The notes: a model not told the origin generated them from the letters alone. Shown: positions 16,039-25,443, counted from the stretch's first letter. The stretch is 64,000 bases of DNA from Nostoc sp. UHCC 0926 (GCF_028623165.1 NZ_CP117768.1:5150001-5214000); one strand, 5' to 3'. A program made the numbers and translations.

Positions 16039-17769
16039 ATGGTTGCACTCATCCAGCCCACTCAAGTTACTCCCAGCCCAGGACGTTTGACGATTCAAAC
16101 TGTTGAAACTGCTCCTCAAACGACTGCTATCCGTTGTCTCGACTGGGATAGAGAACGTTTTGATATCGAGTTTGGTTTACGGAATGGGACGACCTATAAT
16201 TCTTTCTTAATTCAAGGAGAAAAAGTTGCTTTAATTGACACATCTCACCGCAAATTTGAGCAATTATATCTTGAGATCCTGCTGGGACTAATTGATCCGA
16301 CTAAAATAGATTACTTGATTATTAGCCACACAGAACCCGATCACAGTGGCTTAGTGAAAAATATTTTGCAATTAGCTCCCTCCATTACTGTTGTCGGTGC
16401 TAAGGTAGCTATTCAATTTTTAGAAAATATGGTTCACCAGCCCTTTAAATCAATGCAGGTGAAAAGTGGACAGCTATTAGATTTAGGCAAGGGACACCAA
16501 TTAGAATTTATCTCTGCACCTAACTTACACTGGCCTGACACAATCTTCACTTATGACCATAAAACTTGCACTCTTTACACCTGTGATGTGTTTGGGATGC
16601 ACTACTGTGATGACCACACCTATGATGAAAATCTTACCTCAATAGAGGAGGATTTTAAATATTACTATGATTGTCTCATGGGTCCCAATGCCCGATCTGT
16701 TTTGGCAGCTTTAAAGCGGATTGAAAAGTTAGAAATAGGAACAGTTGCCACAGGACATGGGCCTTTATTACAACACTATATCTCGGAATGGCTCGGACGG
16801 TATCAAAACTGGAGTTTAGAACAAGCAAAAACAGAGACATTAGTGGCTCTATTTTATGTTGAAGATTACGGGTATAGCGAGCATTTAGTCCGTACTATAG
16901 CACATGGATGTGTAAAAACAGGCGTGGCAGTAGAATTAGTAGCTCTCAATAGTTCTGAGCCTCAAGAAGTTCGAGAATTAGTTGCCCAATCTTCTGGTTT
17001 AGTAATTGCAATGCCCCCCCAATCTTCGATGATGGCTCAAGCTTCTTTAAGTATTATTTTAGCTGCTGTTCACAAGAAACAGACAATTGGTTTATTAGAG
17101 TCGGGAGGAGGAGAAGATGAACCCCTTTACCCTTTACGTAATAAGTTTCAAGAACTAGGATTAACTGAAGCTTTTCCACCTATCTTAGTTAAGGAAATTC
17201 CTACCCAAACAATGGAACAGCTTTGTGATGAAGCGGGGACAGATATGGGTCAATGGCTAAATCGCGATCGCACCATTAAACAGATCAAATCCATCAATAC
17301 CGAGCTAGAAAAAGCTTTAGGGCGGATTAGCACAGGATTATACATTATCACCGCCAAAAAAGGAGAAATTCAGAGTGCTATGTTGGCCTCTTGGGTGACA
17401 CAAGCGAGTCTTGAGCCTTTAGGAGTAGCGATCGCAGTATCCAAAGATCGGGCAATTGAATCTTTGATGCATGTTAGCGATCGCTTTGTTTTAAACGTTT
17501 TAGAAGAAGGTAAATATCAAGGATTAATGAAACATTTTCTGAAGCGTTTTGCTCCTGGTGCAGACCGCTTTGCCGGAGTGAAAACATATCCAGCAAACAA
17601 TGAATCGCCTGTTTTAGCTGAAGCCCTAGCTTATATGGAATGTGAAATCACTAGCCGCATGGACTGTGGAGATCATTGGGTAATTTATAGCACAGTCCAA
17701 ACTGGAAGAGTTGGCAAGCTAAATGCACTTACCGCCGCTCATCACCGCAAAATTGGCAATCATTACTAA
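16039..17769 (+). CDS. flv4: Flavodiiron protein Flv4 type
   Basis: A 576-residue cyanobacterial (class C) flavodiiron protein. It has a beta-lactamase-like diiron domain (1-265), a flavodoxin domain (270-420) and a C-terminal flavin-reductase domain (430-576). Iron ligands are canonical: H97-x-E99-x-D101-H102 (HTEPDH), His in LHWPD, Asp in TCDVFG, His in TGHGPL. Flv4 works with Flv2 as an electron outlet that protects photosystem II at low CO2 (established in Synechocystis). GGAG lies 9 nt upstream of the ATG. The symbol rests on canonical ligands plus operon order flv4 / sll0218-like / flv2. Confidence 0.9.
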   Translation: MVALIQPTQVTPSPGRLTIQTVETAPQTTAIRCLDWDRERFDIEFGLRNGTTYNSFLIQGEKVALIDTSHRKFEQLYLEILLGLIDPTKIDYLIISHTEPDHSGLVKNILQLAPSITVVGAKVAIQFLENMVHQPFKSMQVKSGQLLDLGKGHQLEFISAPNLHWPDTIFTYDHKTCTLYTCDVFGMHYCDDHTYDENLTSIEEDFKYYYDCLMGPNARSVLAALKRIEKLEIGTVATGHGPLLQHYISEWLGRYQNWSLEQAKTETLVALFYVEDYGYSEHLVRTIAHGCVKTGVAVELVALNSSEPQEVRELVAQSSGLVIAMPPQSSMMAQASLSIILAAVHKKQTIGLLESGGGEDEPLYPLRNKFQELGLTEAFPPILVKEIPTQTMEQLCDEAGTDMGQWLNRDRTIKQIKSINTELEKALGRISTGLYIITAKKGEIQSAMLASWVTQASLEPLGVAIAVSKDRAIESLMHVSDRFVLNVLEEGKYQGLMKHFLKRFAPGADRFAGVKTYPANNESPVLAEALAYMECEITSRMDCGDHWVIYSTVQTGRVGKLNALTAAHHRKIGNHY

Positions 17770-17840
17770 TTAGTCATTTGTCATTGGTCATTCTCCTTGT
17801 CTCTTTTCTTTCCCCGACTTTTCCTGCTTCTGCTTCTTAT

Positions 17841-17896
17841 AGACGCGATGAATCGCGTCTCTACCCACTCTTGTACAGACGCGATTCATCGCGTCT
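17841..17896. repeat. Dispersed palindromic repeat R4, copy 1
   Basis: Two 20-bp near-palindromes (AGACGCGATGAATCGCGTCT and AGACGCGATTCATCGCGTCT) are separated by 16 bp ending TCTTGTAC. A second pair with inverted spacer (GTACAAGAG) is at 24522-24580. It lies between flv4 and the middle gene and could form a stable mRNA hairpin inside the operon transcript. Confidence 0.85.
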
Positions 17897-17907
17897 CCCA
17901 AAAAACT

Positions 17908-18420
17908 ATGTATAAATCTGCTGAAAATACCCCAATTACCATGTACGAAATCAATCGCGGGCGCGTCGTGCGAACCTTGGAATTTATCCAAGATATCATT
18001 GTAATTTCTTTGTGTATCGGTTTATTTAGCTTCATGGTGCTTCAGGTGAGAGATATGTTTCTCTCCTTACTTCCGCCTCTAGATTTTCATGCTGTTACTG
18101 CCGATATTCTCTTTTTACTTATCTTAGTTGAGTTATTCCGACTGCTGATTATTTACCTACAGGAACATCGAGTATCTATTGGGGTAGCTGTTGAAGTTTC
18201 CATTGTTTCTGCTTTGCGAGAAGTCATTGTTAAAGGTGTTCTAGAAACAAGTTGGAGTCAAGTTTTAGCAACTTGTGCCTTTTTATTAGTGCTGGGAATA
18301 CTACTGTTTCTCAGAGTTTGGCTACCCCCGACCTTTGAAGGTATCGACCCGGAACAAGAAGCATCTAAACGCTATAGAAATCTAGCCAAGTCTGAATTAA
18401 CACAAACCAATGGTCATTAA
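17908..18420 (+). CDS. Sll0218-like membrane protein of the flv4-2 operon
   Basis: A 170-residue membrane protein from the ATG at 17908; longer versions would translate the R4 repeat, and the ATG at 17941 is also possible. Four hydrophobic segments are visible (about 28-50, 68-88, 99-125, 131-150). The sequence resembles the PsiE-like family (LEFIQDIIVISLCIGLFSF). Its place between a canonical and a non-canonical flavodiiron gene matches sll0218 of Synechocystis, whose product helps stabilise photosystem II complexes. Assignment leans on position and topology. Confidence 0.82.
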   Translation: MYKSAENTPITMYEINRGRVVRTLEFIQDIIVISLCIGLFSFMVLQVRDMFLSLLPPLDFHAVTADILFLLILVELFRLLIIYLQEHRVSIGVAVEVSIVSALREVIVKGVLETSWSQVLATCAFLLVLGILLFLRVWLPPTFEGIDPEQEASKRYRNLAKSELTQTNGH

Positions 18421-18539
18421 AAACAAGCAGGGGGAGTAGGGGAGGCACAGAGAAAGAACTATTAATTATTCATCCATCCCTAATGCCCAATCTCCAATCT
18501 CCAATCTCCAATCCCCATGCCCAATTAAGAGAGGTTATT

Positions 18540-20276
18540 ATGTCTGCTGCCACATTAACGCCCAACCATAGCAGAGATGTACAAGTTGCTGAAATTGGTA
18601 AAAATACTCTGATTCTGCGATCGCGGACTTGGGACAGACTAAAATTTGAGGTGGAATATTCCCGCCAACGGGGAACTACAGCGAATTCTTATCTGATTCA
18701 AGCTGATAAAAAAGCTTTAATTGACCCTCCCGGCGAATCTTTTACCGAAATTTACCTTGAGCAACTAGCACAACATCTAGATTTTATCTCCCTCGATTAC
18801 ATTATTCTCAGTCATGTCAACCCGAACCGCAGAGCAACCTTGCAAGTATTGCTCTCTCTGGTTCCTCAAGCCACTCTCATTTGTTCTCGTCCCGCAGCCA
18901 ATGCTCTAAAAACTGCCTTTCCCGAATTTGAATCACCTATTCAAGCGATGCGATCGCAAGATACTCTAGATTTAGGACAAGGACATCTTCTATCATTTAT
19001 CACCGTACCGACTCCCCGGTGGGCGGATGGACTTTGTACCTACGATCCCGCCACAAAAATTCTCTACACAGACAAACTTTTTGGCGCTCATATTTGCGAA
19101 GATACTTTGTTTGATGAAGATTGGAAGGGATTAGATGCAGAACGTCGTTACTATTTTGAATGTCTTCATGCACCCCAAGCCAAACAAGTTGAAGTAGCTT
19201 TAGACAAAATATCGCTTTTGGGAGCCAGATGTTATGCCCCAGCACACGGCCCGGTTGTCCGTTACAGCCTTAGTCGTTTTACCTATGATTATCGTCAATG
19301 GTGCCAAGGACAAAAATCTCAGGAGTTGAGCGTCGCTTTGCTCTATGCTTCTGCTTATGGTAATACAGCAACTCTGGCGAATGCGATCGCTCAAGGTTTG
19401 ATTCAAAATGGAGTTAATGTAGAATCAATCAACTGTGAACTAGCCGATTCTGCGGAGATTAACCGCATTGTAGAAACTTGCGATGGCTTGATTATCGGTT
19501 CACCCACTTTAGGCGGCCATGCACCTACTCAAATTCAAACAGCTTTAGGAATAGTCCTCTCGGCGACGGCTAAAACTAAGTTAGCAGGGGTGTTTGGTTC
19601 CTACGGTTGGAGTGGCGAGGCAATAGATTTAATCGAAAGCAAGCTCAGAGATGCAAATTATCAACTAGGGTTTGAAACAATTCGGGTGCGTTTCAGCCCG
19701 ACTGCTGAAATTCTTCAGCAGTGTCAAGAAGCGGGTGCTTCCTTTGCCCAAAACTTGAAGAAAACTAAAAAACTGCGGACTTCCCGTCAGATTGTCACAG
19801 AAACCCATGTAGATCGTACTGAACAAGCGGTGGGGCGGATCGTTGGTTCTCTGTGTGTTGTGACAACTCGTGATGAAGAAACCCACAAAGGGGTTTTAAC
19901 TTCTTGGATATCTCAGGCAACTTTTAACCCGCCAGGAATTATGATTGCGATCGCTAACGAGCAAAATGCAGATTTAATGCATCATCCTGGTGATAAATTT
20001 GTGCTGAATATCCTCAAAGAAGGAAGAAATGTGCGACGCTATTTTTCTCGTCATAGCACTTTAGGAGATAATCCCTTTGCAAATCTTGCCACACAAACTG
20101 CTGTTAATGGTTGTTTGATTTTGAATGAGGCATTAGCCTATTTAGAATGTACGGTGCAAAATCAGCTTGAATGTGGCGATAGATGGTTAATTTATGCCGT
20201 CATCAATCACGGTGAAGTTTTGGAAAATGATGGTGTCACTGCTTTAGAGCATCGGAAATCTGGCAGCTATTTTTAA
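18540..20276 (+). CDS. flv2: Flavodiiron protein Flv2 type (non-canonical metal site)
   Basis: A 578-residue protein with the same three-domain layout as Flv4. The diiron ligands are replaced: HVNPNR instead of HxExDH near residue 92, PRWAD instead of HWPD, and TDKLFG instead of CDVFG. One His (AHGPV) remains. This substituted site is the hallmark of Flv1/Flv2. The ATG at 18540 (MSAATLTPNH) follows AGAGAGGTTATT; an upstream ATG would translate a CCAATCTCCAAT repeat. Partner of Flv4 in a heterodimer. A repeat element with terminal inverted repeats begins directly after the stop codon. Confidence 0.9.
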   Translation: MSAATLTPNHSRDVQVAEIGKNTLILRSRTWDRLKFEVEYSRQRGTTANSYLIQADKKALIDPPGESFTEIYLEQLAQHLDFISLDYIILSHVNPNRRATLQVLLSLVPQATLICSRPAANALKTAFPEFESPIQAMRSQDTLDLGQGHLLSFITVPTPRWADGLCTYDPATKILYTDKLFGAHICEDTLFDEDWKGLDAERRYYFECLHAPQAKQVEVALDKISLLGARCYAPAHGPVVRYSLSRFTYDYRQWCQGQKSQELSVALLYASAYGNTATLANAIAQGLIQNGVNVESINCELADSAEINRIVETCDGLIIGSPTLGGHAPTQIQTALGIVLSATAKTKLAGVFGSYGWSGEAIDLIESKLRDANYQLGFETIRVRFSPTAEILQQCQEAGASFAQNLKKTKKLRTSRQIVTETHVDRTEQAVGRIVGSLCVVTTRDEETHKGVLTSWISQATFNPPGIMIAIANEQNADLMHHPGDKFVLNILKEGRNVRRYFSRHSTLGDNPFANLATQTAVNGCLILNEALAYLECTVQNQLECGDRWLIYAVINHGEVLENDGVTALEHRKSGSYF

Positions 20277-20470
20277 CCTGACTTTTCACAGTATGTGGAA
20301 AACCTCTCTCTAAATCTCTCTCCTAAAAGGAGGAGCCACTGCGTTGGGCGGCTCTGCCGACTTGAAGCACGTGGCGTCAGAGACTTTGAATTTTCCCCCT
20401 TCCCGCGTCGGGAAGGGGGTTAGGGGGTTAGGTTTTTCGTGGGCTTTTCCACTTGACGTGAAAAGTCAGG
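20277..20470. repeat. MITE-like element with 13-bp terminal inverted repeats
   Basis: CCTGACTTTTCAC at 20277-20289 is the perfect reverse complement of GTGAAAAGTCAGG at 20458-20470, and adjacent GTGGAAAA/TTTTCCAC extends the pairing. The 194-bp interior includes a fragment of repeat R6 and an inverted repeat (CCCCCTTCCCGCGTCGGGAA). It abuts the flv2 stop codon. A related half element (GACTTTTCACGGG...) follows the tandem array at about 20690. Confidence 0.75.
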
Positions 20471-20490
20471 TACACACAAGTCTTTTAGAG

Positions 20491-20690
20491 TTACAATGCG
20501 ATTGTTTTGGCTGACAATGCGATTGTTTCGACTGACAATGCGATTGCTTCGGCTGACAATGCGATTGTTTTGACTGACAATGCGATTGCTTCGGCTAACA
20601 ATGCGATTGTTTCGACTGACAATGCGATTGCTTCTGCTAACAATGCGATTGTTTTGACTGACAATGCGATTGTTTCGACTGACAATGCTA
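20491..20690. repeat. Tandem array 2 (21-bp units, family Y)
   Basis: About nine units of 21 bp, consensus ATTGYTTCGRCTGACAATGCG, spaced exactly 21 bp from 20501 onward. It is preceded at 20470-20481 by GTACACACAAGT, the same 12-mer that bounds array 1. Open frames across it (DNAIVSTDNAIASA and RNNRIVS types) are artefacts of a unit divisible by three. Confidence 0.93.
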
Positions 20691-20909
20691 GACTTTTCAC
20701 GGGATCTGGAAAACCTCACTTCCATTCCTCTCTCCTCTTAAGAGGAGAGAGGGTTTTATTTTTCACCTTTCCCTAGTACGGAAGCAAGCTTGGGTTAAGT
20801 TTTTCAGGAACTTTACCCATTGTCGGCAAATCTTAGTGGCAATCCCCCATGCTGAATATCGTGATCTAATATTGTTGGGTATCCTATAAATTACGATCGC
20901 TTGATACCG

Positions 20910-21917
20910 ATGATTGAAGTTGAGCATCTAAGTAAAATATACGGTTCCACCCCAGCGATTAGTGATGTCACTTTTAGCGTCGAGCCAGGGGAGATTTTAG
21001 GGCTTCTGGGGCCCAATGGTGCTGGTAAAACTACAACCATGCGAATTCTGGCTGGTTATTTACCGGCAACGAATGGTAATGCCCGGATTGCTGGTTATGA
21101 TGTCCATGAAAATTCCCTGGCTGTGCGCCAACGAATAGGTTATTTACCGGAAACACCACCGTTATATCCAGAAATGACGGTGGAGGGATTTTTGCATTTT
21201 GTCGCACGAATTAAGGGAGTTCCAGCAGGCGATCGCACCAACAAGGTAATAGCCGCTATAAAACGCTGCAACTTAGAAGATAAGCGGCGGGTAATTATTC
21301 GCAAACTTTCTAAAGGATATCGCCAAAGGGTAGGAATTGCTCAAGCGATCGTCCACGATCCCCCAGCGATCATTCTCGATGAACCCACCGTCGGACTCGA
21401 TCCTCGACAAATAATTGAGGTGCGGAATTTAATTAAAAGCCTCGCTGGAACTCACACAATTATTCTTTCCACGCACATTCTGCCAGAAGTAAGCATGACT
21501 TGTAGCCGCGTCGCCATCATCAATCGCGGCAAAGTTGTGGCAACTAATACACCAGAAAACCTGATGACCCAATTGACAGGTGGTTCAGGATATGAATTAG
21601 AAATAGAAGGAGAAGCTGCCCTAGCGAAACAGGTATTGCAAAATGTCGCGGGTGTGAGTCTAATAGAATCAATTCCAACGGGAATGCACGGTCATCAACC
21701 CCAGACAAACCGCGCTTACCTGCGGGTGATATCGCAACCGGGAAAAGAACCAGGAAAGGATATTGTCACAACATTAGTGCGTGCAGGATTCGGTTTACAT
21801 GAACTACGGCGAGTTAACGCCACTTTAGAAGATGTGTTCTTGCAACTGACCACAGAAGAAAAGAATTTCGATACTGAGGTAGACTTAGCAGCAGACAACG
21901 AAGGAGAGGCAGCGTAA
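20910..21917 (+). CDS. ABC transporter ATP-binding protein (GldA-like)
   Basis: A 335-residue ATPase from the ATG at 20910 (a TTG lies 9 bp upstream). Walker A GPNGAGKTT, a degenerate signature LSKGYRQRVG and Walker B AIILDEPTVGLDP are all present. The C-terminal about 100 residues are typical of ABC-2 exporter ATPases such as GldA. Directly followed by the permease gene with no gap. It powers the exporter encoded by the next genes; substrate unknown. Confidence 0.92.
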   Translation: MIEVEHLSKIYGSTPAISDVTFSVEPGEILGLLGPNGAGKTTTMRILAGYLPATNGNARIAGYDVHENSLAVRQRIGYLPETPPLYPEMTVEGFLHFVARIKGVPAGDRTNKVIAAIKRCNLEDKRRVIIRKLSKGYRQRVGIAQAIVHDPPAIILDEPTVGLDPRQIIEVRNLIKSLAGTHTIILSTHILPEVSMTCSRVAIINRGKVVATNTPENLMTQLTGGSGYELEIEGEAALAKQVLQNVAGVSLIESIPTGMHGHQPQTNRAYLRVISQPGKEPGKDIVTTLVRAGFGLHELRRVNATLEDVFLQLTTEEKNFDTEVDLAADNEGEAA

Positions 21918-22730
21918 ATGGGTATAGTACTGAGTAATATTATTGCCATTTATCGCCGAGAGTTACAGAGTTATTTTGTATCGCCTTTAGCTTATGCGAT
22001 CGCAGGCATATTTTGGTTGCTCGCGGGGTTATTCTTCGTGATGATTTTGCTAGGGCCAGATGGCATATTGGTAGGAGTCGCGGCAATAGATTCACAAGGG
22101 CAACAACTAGGAGTGCCAGTACCGCCGATAGATGTCCCCTACGAATTTGTCAAGGTATTTTTGGAGCGTATGGAGTGGCTATTGCTGTTTATCCTGCCAA
22201 TTTTCTCAATGGGACTCTATGCCGAAGAACGTAAGCGGGGCACTTTAGAACTGCTAGCCACGTCACCAATCACCAATTGGGCGGTAGCTGTAGGTAAGTT
22301 ATTAGGCGTGCTAACATTTTTTACCACGATAATTGCACCTATGCTAGTGTTTGAAGCGATCGCCATCAGCGGATCAAATCCACCAATGGCGCTCTCAATT
22401 CCCTTGCTGGGTCATTTTGGATTAATCTTGCTAGCAGGGGCAATTTTATCTTTAGGAATGTTTATTTCCTCCTTAACAGACAGCACAATTCTGTCTGCTG
22501 TTCTCACATTTGCAACAGTTTTATTGTTGTTATTGATTGATTTAATCGCCAAAATTGTCCCTGGTCCAGTGGGTGAAGCCTTAGGTTATCTCTCGTTGCT
22601 GAAACATTACAACACCTTAATTCAAGGCATTTTTGATACCAGCGCTTTGATTTTATTCGCCAGTTACATTTTTTTGGGCATCTTTCTCACAGCTCAATCA
22701 ATTGATGCACTGCGCTTTCAAAGGCAGTAG
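21918..22730 (+). CDS. ABC-2 type permease (GldF-like)
   Basis: A 270-residue integral membrane protein with six hydrophobic segments, starting right after the stop of the ATPase gene. The EERKRGTLELLATSPITNWA motif (about 105-124) is the conserved cytoplasmic motif of GldF/ABC-2 permeases. It forms the membrane pore for the GldA-like ATPase. Confidence 0.92.
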   Translation: MGIVLSNIIAIYRRELQSYFVSPLAYAIAGIFWLLAGLFFVMILLGPDGILVGVAAIDSQGQQLGVPVPPIDVPYEFVKVFLERMEWLLLFILPIFSMGLYAEERKRGTLELLATSPITNWAVAVGKLLGVLTFFTTIIAPMLVFEAIAISGSNPPMALSIPLLGHFGLILLAGAILSLGMFISSLTDSTILSAVLTFATVLLLLLIDLIAKIVPGPVGEALGYLSLLKHYNTLIQGIFDTSALILFASYIFLGIFLTAQSIDALRFQRQ

Positions 22731-22857
22731 TCATATAAGTTATGAGTTAACCCTTCGACTTCGCTCAAGGTTAAAGCCGAGCAAAGTTGAGGCTTTAAAA
22801 GTTAGAAGTTATGAGTTTTAACTTATAACTCCTAACTCCTCACTTCAGTTTAAGAAT

Positions 22858-24513
22858 ATGAAGATAGTTGCGAAAAAGAAACTGTGGAAATATTTATTTT
22901 GGTTGGGCCCGTTCCTAATTACTGTCGGCTTAACAGTTGGGTTAGTCTCTCAACAGTGGGGACTAATTCCATTAGCATTTCTGATTGCGGGAATTGTCAT
23001 CAGTGGGTTGGGGATAATATGGCAAAGCTACCAGAGTAACTGGTGGAGGCGTCGTTCTACCCAAGCTGGGACTAATGCCCTAGTAGCAACTCTAGCAGTG
23101 TTGGCAATTTTGGGATTGATTAACTTTTTGGGAACTCGCTACCACTTGCGGGCAGATTTAACAGAAACTCAATTATTTACCCTTGCGCCCCAGTCACGGG
23201 AATTGGTGAGGGTTTTACCACAGCCAGTTAAGGTGTGGGTGTTTGATATTAACCAGAATCCCCAAGACCGGGAATTGCTAGAAAATTATCAACGGCAAAG
23301 CTCAAAGTTTAAATATGAGTACATCGACCCCCAAGCCAGACCAGGACTTGCAGAAAAGTTTGGTGTTAAAGATTATGGGGAAGTTTATTTAGAATCTGGG
23401 GATAAGCGGCAATTAGTGCAAACAGTAAATGAAAATGAACGCTTGTCGGAAGTTAGATTAACTAGTCGCCTGCAACAACTAACAAATTCAACTACAGCCA
23501 AAGTTTACTTACTCCAAGGTCATGGCGAACGCCAGCTTTCGCCTGGTAAAGGTGCAATATCACAAGCAGTTCAGGGATTAGGCGACAAAAATTTCACAAC
23601 ATCACCCCTTAATTTAGGAGAAACTTCCAAAGTTCCTCAAGATGCCACTGTTGTGATCGTGGCTGGTCCCAAGCGAGGGCTGTTTGAAGGTGAAGTCAAA
23701 GCCTTACAAGAGTATCTTAATCGCGGCGGTAACTTACTGCTGATGATTGATCCTAATACCGATCCCAAAGTTGACAGCTTGCTACAAGAGTGGGGTATTC
23801 GTCTGGATAATCGTTTAGCAGTCGATGTCTCTGGCGAAAGTGTCGTGGGACTTGGCCCTGCTACGCCTTTAGTCACAGAATACGGACAACATCCGATTAC
23901 CAAAGATTTCCGCAACGGCAATTCTTTTTATCCGATTGCCCGACCCCTGGAAATTACCTCTGTGCCTGGTGTTGAGGCTACTCCACTACTGCGAACCAAA
24001 CCCTATCCCAAAAGCTGGGCAGAAAGCGACCTCCAAAGCGAAAAATTGGAGTTTAATGCAGATAAAGACCTGAAAGGGCCTCTAACCTTGGGCGTAGCCT
24101 TAACAAGAAAAGCAGCTAAATCTGCTTCCACTCCCCAAGCTGCACCGACACCTTCACCCCTACCATCACCAACCACTCAAAGCAAGGCTTCCCCCACTCC
24201 CCCTGCTCCCACTCCTTCCCCCACTCCCTCATCTCAAACAGCCACTGAGTCACGGTTAGTGGTTTTAGGAAATTCCAATTTCGCCACTGATGGCTTGTTT
24301 CAACAGCAATTAAATGGAGATGTATTCCTCAACTCAGTTACTTGGCTGAGTCAACAGGAAAAGCAACCCCTTTCCATTCGCCCCAAAGAACCGAAAAACC
24401 GTCGGATAACCCTGACAACCACACAAGCCAATCTTTTAATATTGTCATCTCTATTGGTTTTACCCTTAATTGGGTTTGCGATCGCAGTTATTATTTGGTG
24501 GAAACGAAGGTAA
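22858..24513 (+). CDS. GldG-like ABC transporter auxiliary protein
   Basis: A 551-residue protein with two N-terminal transmembrane helices (about 13-50), a third at about 74-96, a large extracytoplasmic region and a C-terminal helix (NLLILSSLLVLPLIGFAIAV). The region LFTLAPQSRELVRVLPQPVK matches the GldG/IftG-like domain, and GGNLLLMIDPNTDPK is typical. A Pro/Ser/Thr-rich linker (TPSPLPSPTTQSKASPTPP) lies near 425-455. It probably forms a periplasmic platform on the exporter. An intervening 127-bp spacer holds only short repeats. Confidence 0.88.
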   Translation: MKIVAKKKLWKYLFWLGPFLITVGLTVGLVSQQWGLIPLAFLIAGIVISGLGIIWQSYQSNWWRRRSTQAGTNALVATLAVLAILGLINFLGTRYHLRADLTETQLFTLAPQSRELVRVLPQPVKVWVFDINQNPQDRELLENYQRQSSKFKYEYIDPQARPGLAEKFGVKDYGEVYLESGDKRQLVQTVNENERLSEVRLTSRLQQLTNSTTAKVYLLQGHGERQLSPGKGAISQAVQGLGDKNFTTSPLNLGETSKVPQDATVVIVAGPKRGLFEGEVKALQEYLNRGGNLLLMIDPNTDPKVDSLLQEWGIRLDNRLAVDVSGESVVGLGPATPLVTEYGQHPITKDFRNGNSFYPIARPLEITSVPGVEATPLLRTKPYPKSWAESDLQSEKLEFNADKDLKGPLTLGVALTRKAAKSASTPQAAPTPSPLPSPTTQSKASPTPPAPTPSPTPSSQTATESRLVVLGNSNFATDGLFQQQLNGDVFLNSVTWLSQQEKQPLSIRPKEPKNRRITLTTTQANLLILSSLLVLPLIGFAIAVIIWWKRR

Positions 24514-24521
24514 GAAAGGAG

Positions 24522-24580
24522 AGACGCGATTAATCGCGTCTGTACAAGAGTTAGGAGTAGAGACGCGATTAATCGCGTCT
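24522..24580. repeat. Dispersed palindromic repeat R4, copy 2
   Basis: Two copies of AGACGCGATTAATCGCGTCT separated by 19 bp starting GTACAAGAG. They lie 9 bp after the GldG-like stop codon. Related to the pair at 17841-17896 in opposite orientation. Confidence 0.85.
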
Positions 24581-24636
24581 GTTAGGAGTTATAAATATTA
24601 ACTCTTCACCAATGCTCAATGCCCAATGATTAAAAA

Positions 24637-25260
24637 ATGAAATTGCCGCGAACGACTTTAATTTTGATACTGCTAGCGCTGGGTTTAGGTGGTTTTGTTT
24701 ACCTCTATGAATTTCGCGGGGCGACTGTGCGAGAAGAAATCAACCAGCAAAAGCAGCAAATTTTCTCTTTTGCAGAAGATGATGTGCAGTCTCTAACAGT
24801 CAAGACAAAAAAACTCACCTTGAATCTGGAACGTAGCTCTGAATCTAGTAACCCCAAGTGGTTAATCAAATCCCCGATATCGGGACCAGCAAATGATGCT
24901 ATTGTTTCTTATTTGATAGATTTGTTGGTCAAAGGTAAGAGCGAGCGCACTTTATCAACTCCAGTAAAAGAGCTTGGAGAATTTGCCTTAGATCAACCTC
25001 AAGCCACTATCAATATCATCCTGAAAAACCGACAAAACCATCAATTGATTTTAGGTAAATCTAACTTTAACGGACGTTTCTTGTATGCTCAAGCTGACTC
25101 TGTTGCTAAACCCGATGGTAATATAAATGTGTTGTTAGTATCTACAGATTTTGCAAATGCTGTGAATCGGGACCTATCAGAGTGGCAGCAACCTGTAGAT
25201 AATAGTCAGAAACTACCTGGACTCAGCACCCCTTTACCAACTCCGACAAATGGTAAATGA
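24637..25260 (+). CDS. DUF4340-type protein of the Gld-like cluster
   Basis: A 207-residue protein with one N-terminal membrane helix (TTLILILLALGLGGFVYLYE, about 6-25), then an extracytoplasmic beta-rich domain (IFSFAEDDVQSLTVKTKKLT; LGKSNFNGRFLYAQ) as in DUF4340. The end is Pro/Thr-rich. DUF4340 genes commonly follow gldG-like genes in other bacteria, so it is likely the fourth part of the exporter. Function unknown. Confidence 0.83.
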   Translation: MKLPRTTLILILLALGLGGFVYLYEFRGATVREEINQQKQQIFSFAEDDVQSLTVKTKKLTLNLERSSESSNPKWLIKSPISGPANDAIVSYLIDLLVKGKSERTLSTPVKELGEFALDQPQATINIILKNRQNHQLILGKSNFNGRFLYAQADSVAKPDGNINVLLVSTDFANAVNRDLSEWQQPVDNSQKLPGLSTPLPTPTNGK

Positions 25261-25265
25261 GCATA

Positions 25266-25306
25266 GCGGCTACACAGGCAAAGTCCGCCTCCGCAGACTA
25301 AGGAAA
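25266..25306 (+). repeat. Dispersed repeat R5, copy 1
   Basis: GCGGCTACACAGGCAAAGTC then CGCCTCCGCAGACTAAGGAA closely matches the hairpin element at 26324-26364. The two copies flank purU in the same orientation. Confidence 0.75.
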
Positions 25307-25443
25307 AATTTGAGGCTTTGAAACCCACATTTGCCCTTGGCTTCCCGCAGGGTAGGTGGGTAAAGCTTGGCGTAGATGCGGTTTTTACCGCCGATTTAAC
25401 GTTAAGTTGACACTTTAAATCTCACTATTTTTTATAATTTATT

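Noticed and set aside
20420..20776. NNRIVSR and DNAIVST repeat ORFs across array 2
   Set aside because: Same artefact of a unit divisible by three; the ends run into unrelated repeat sequence.
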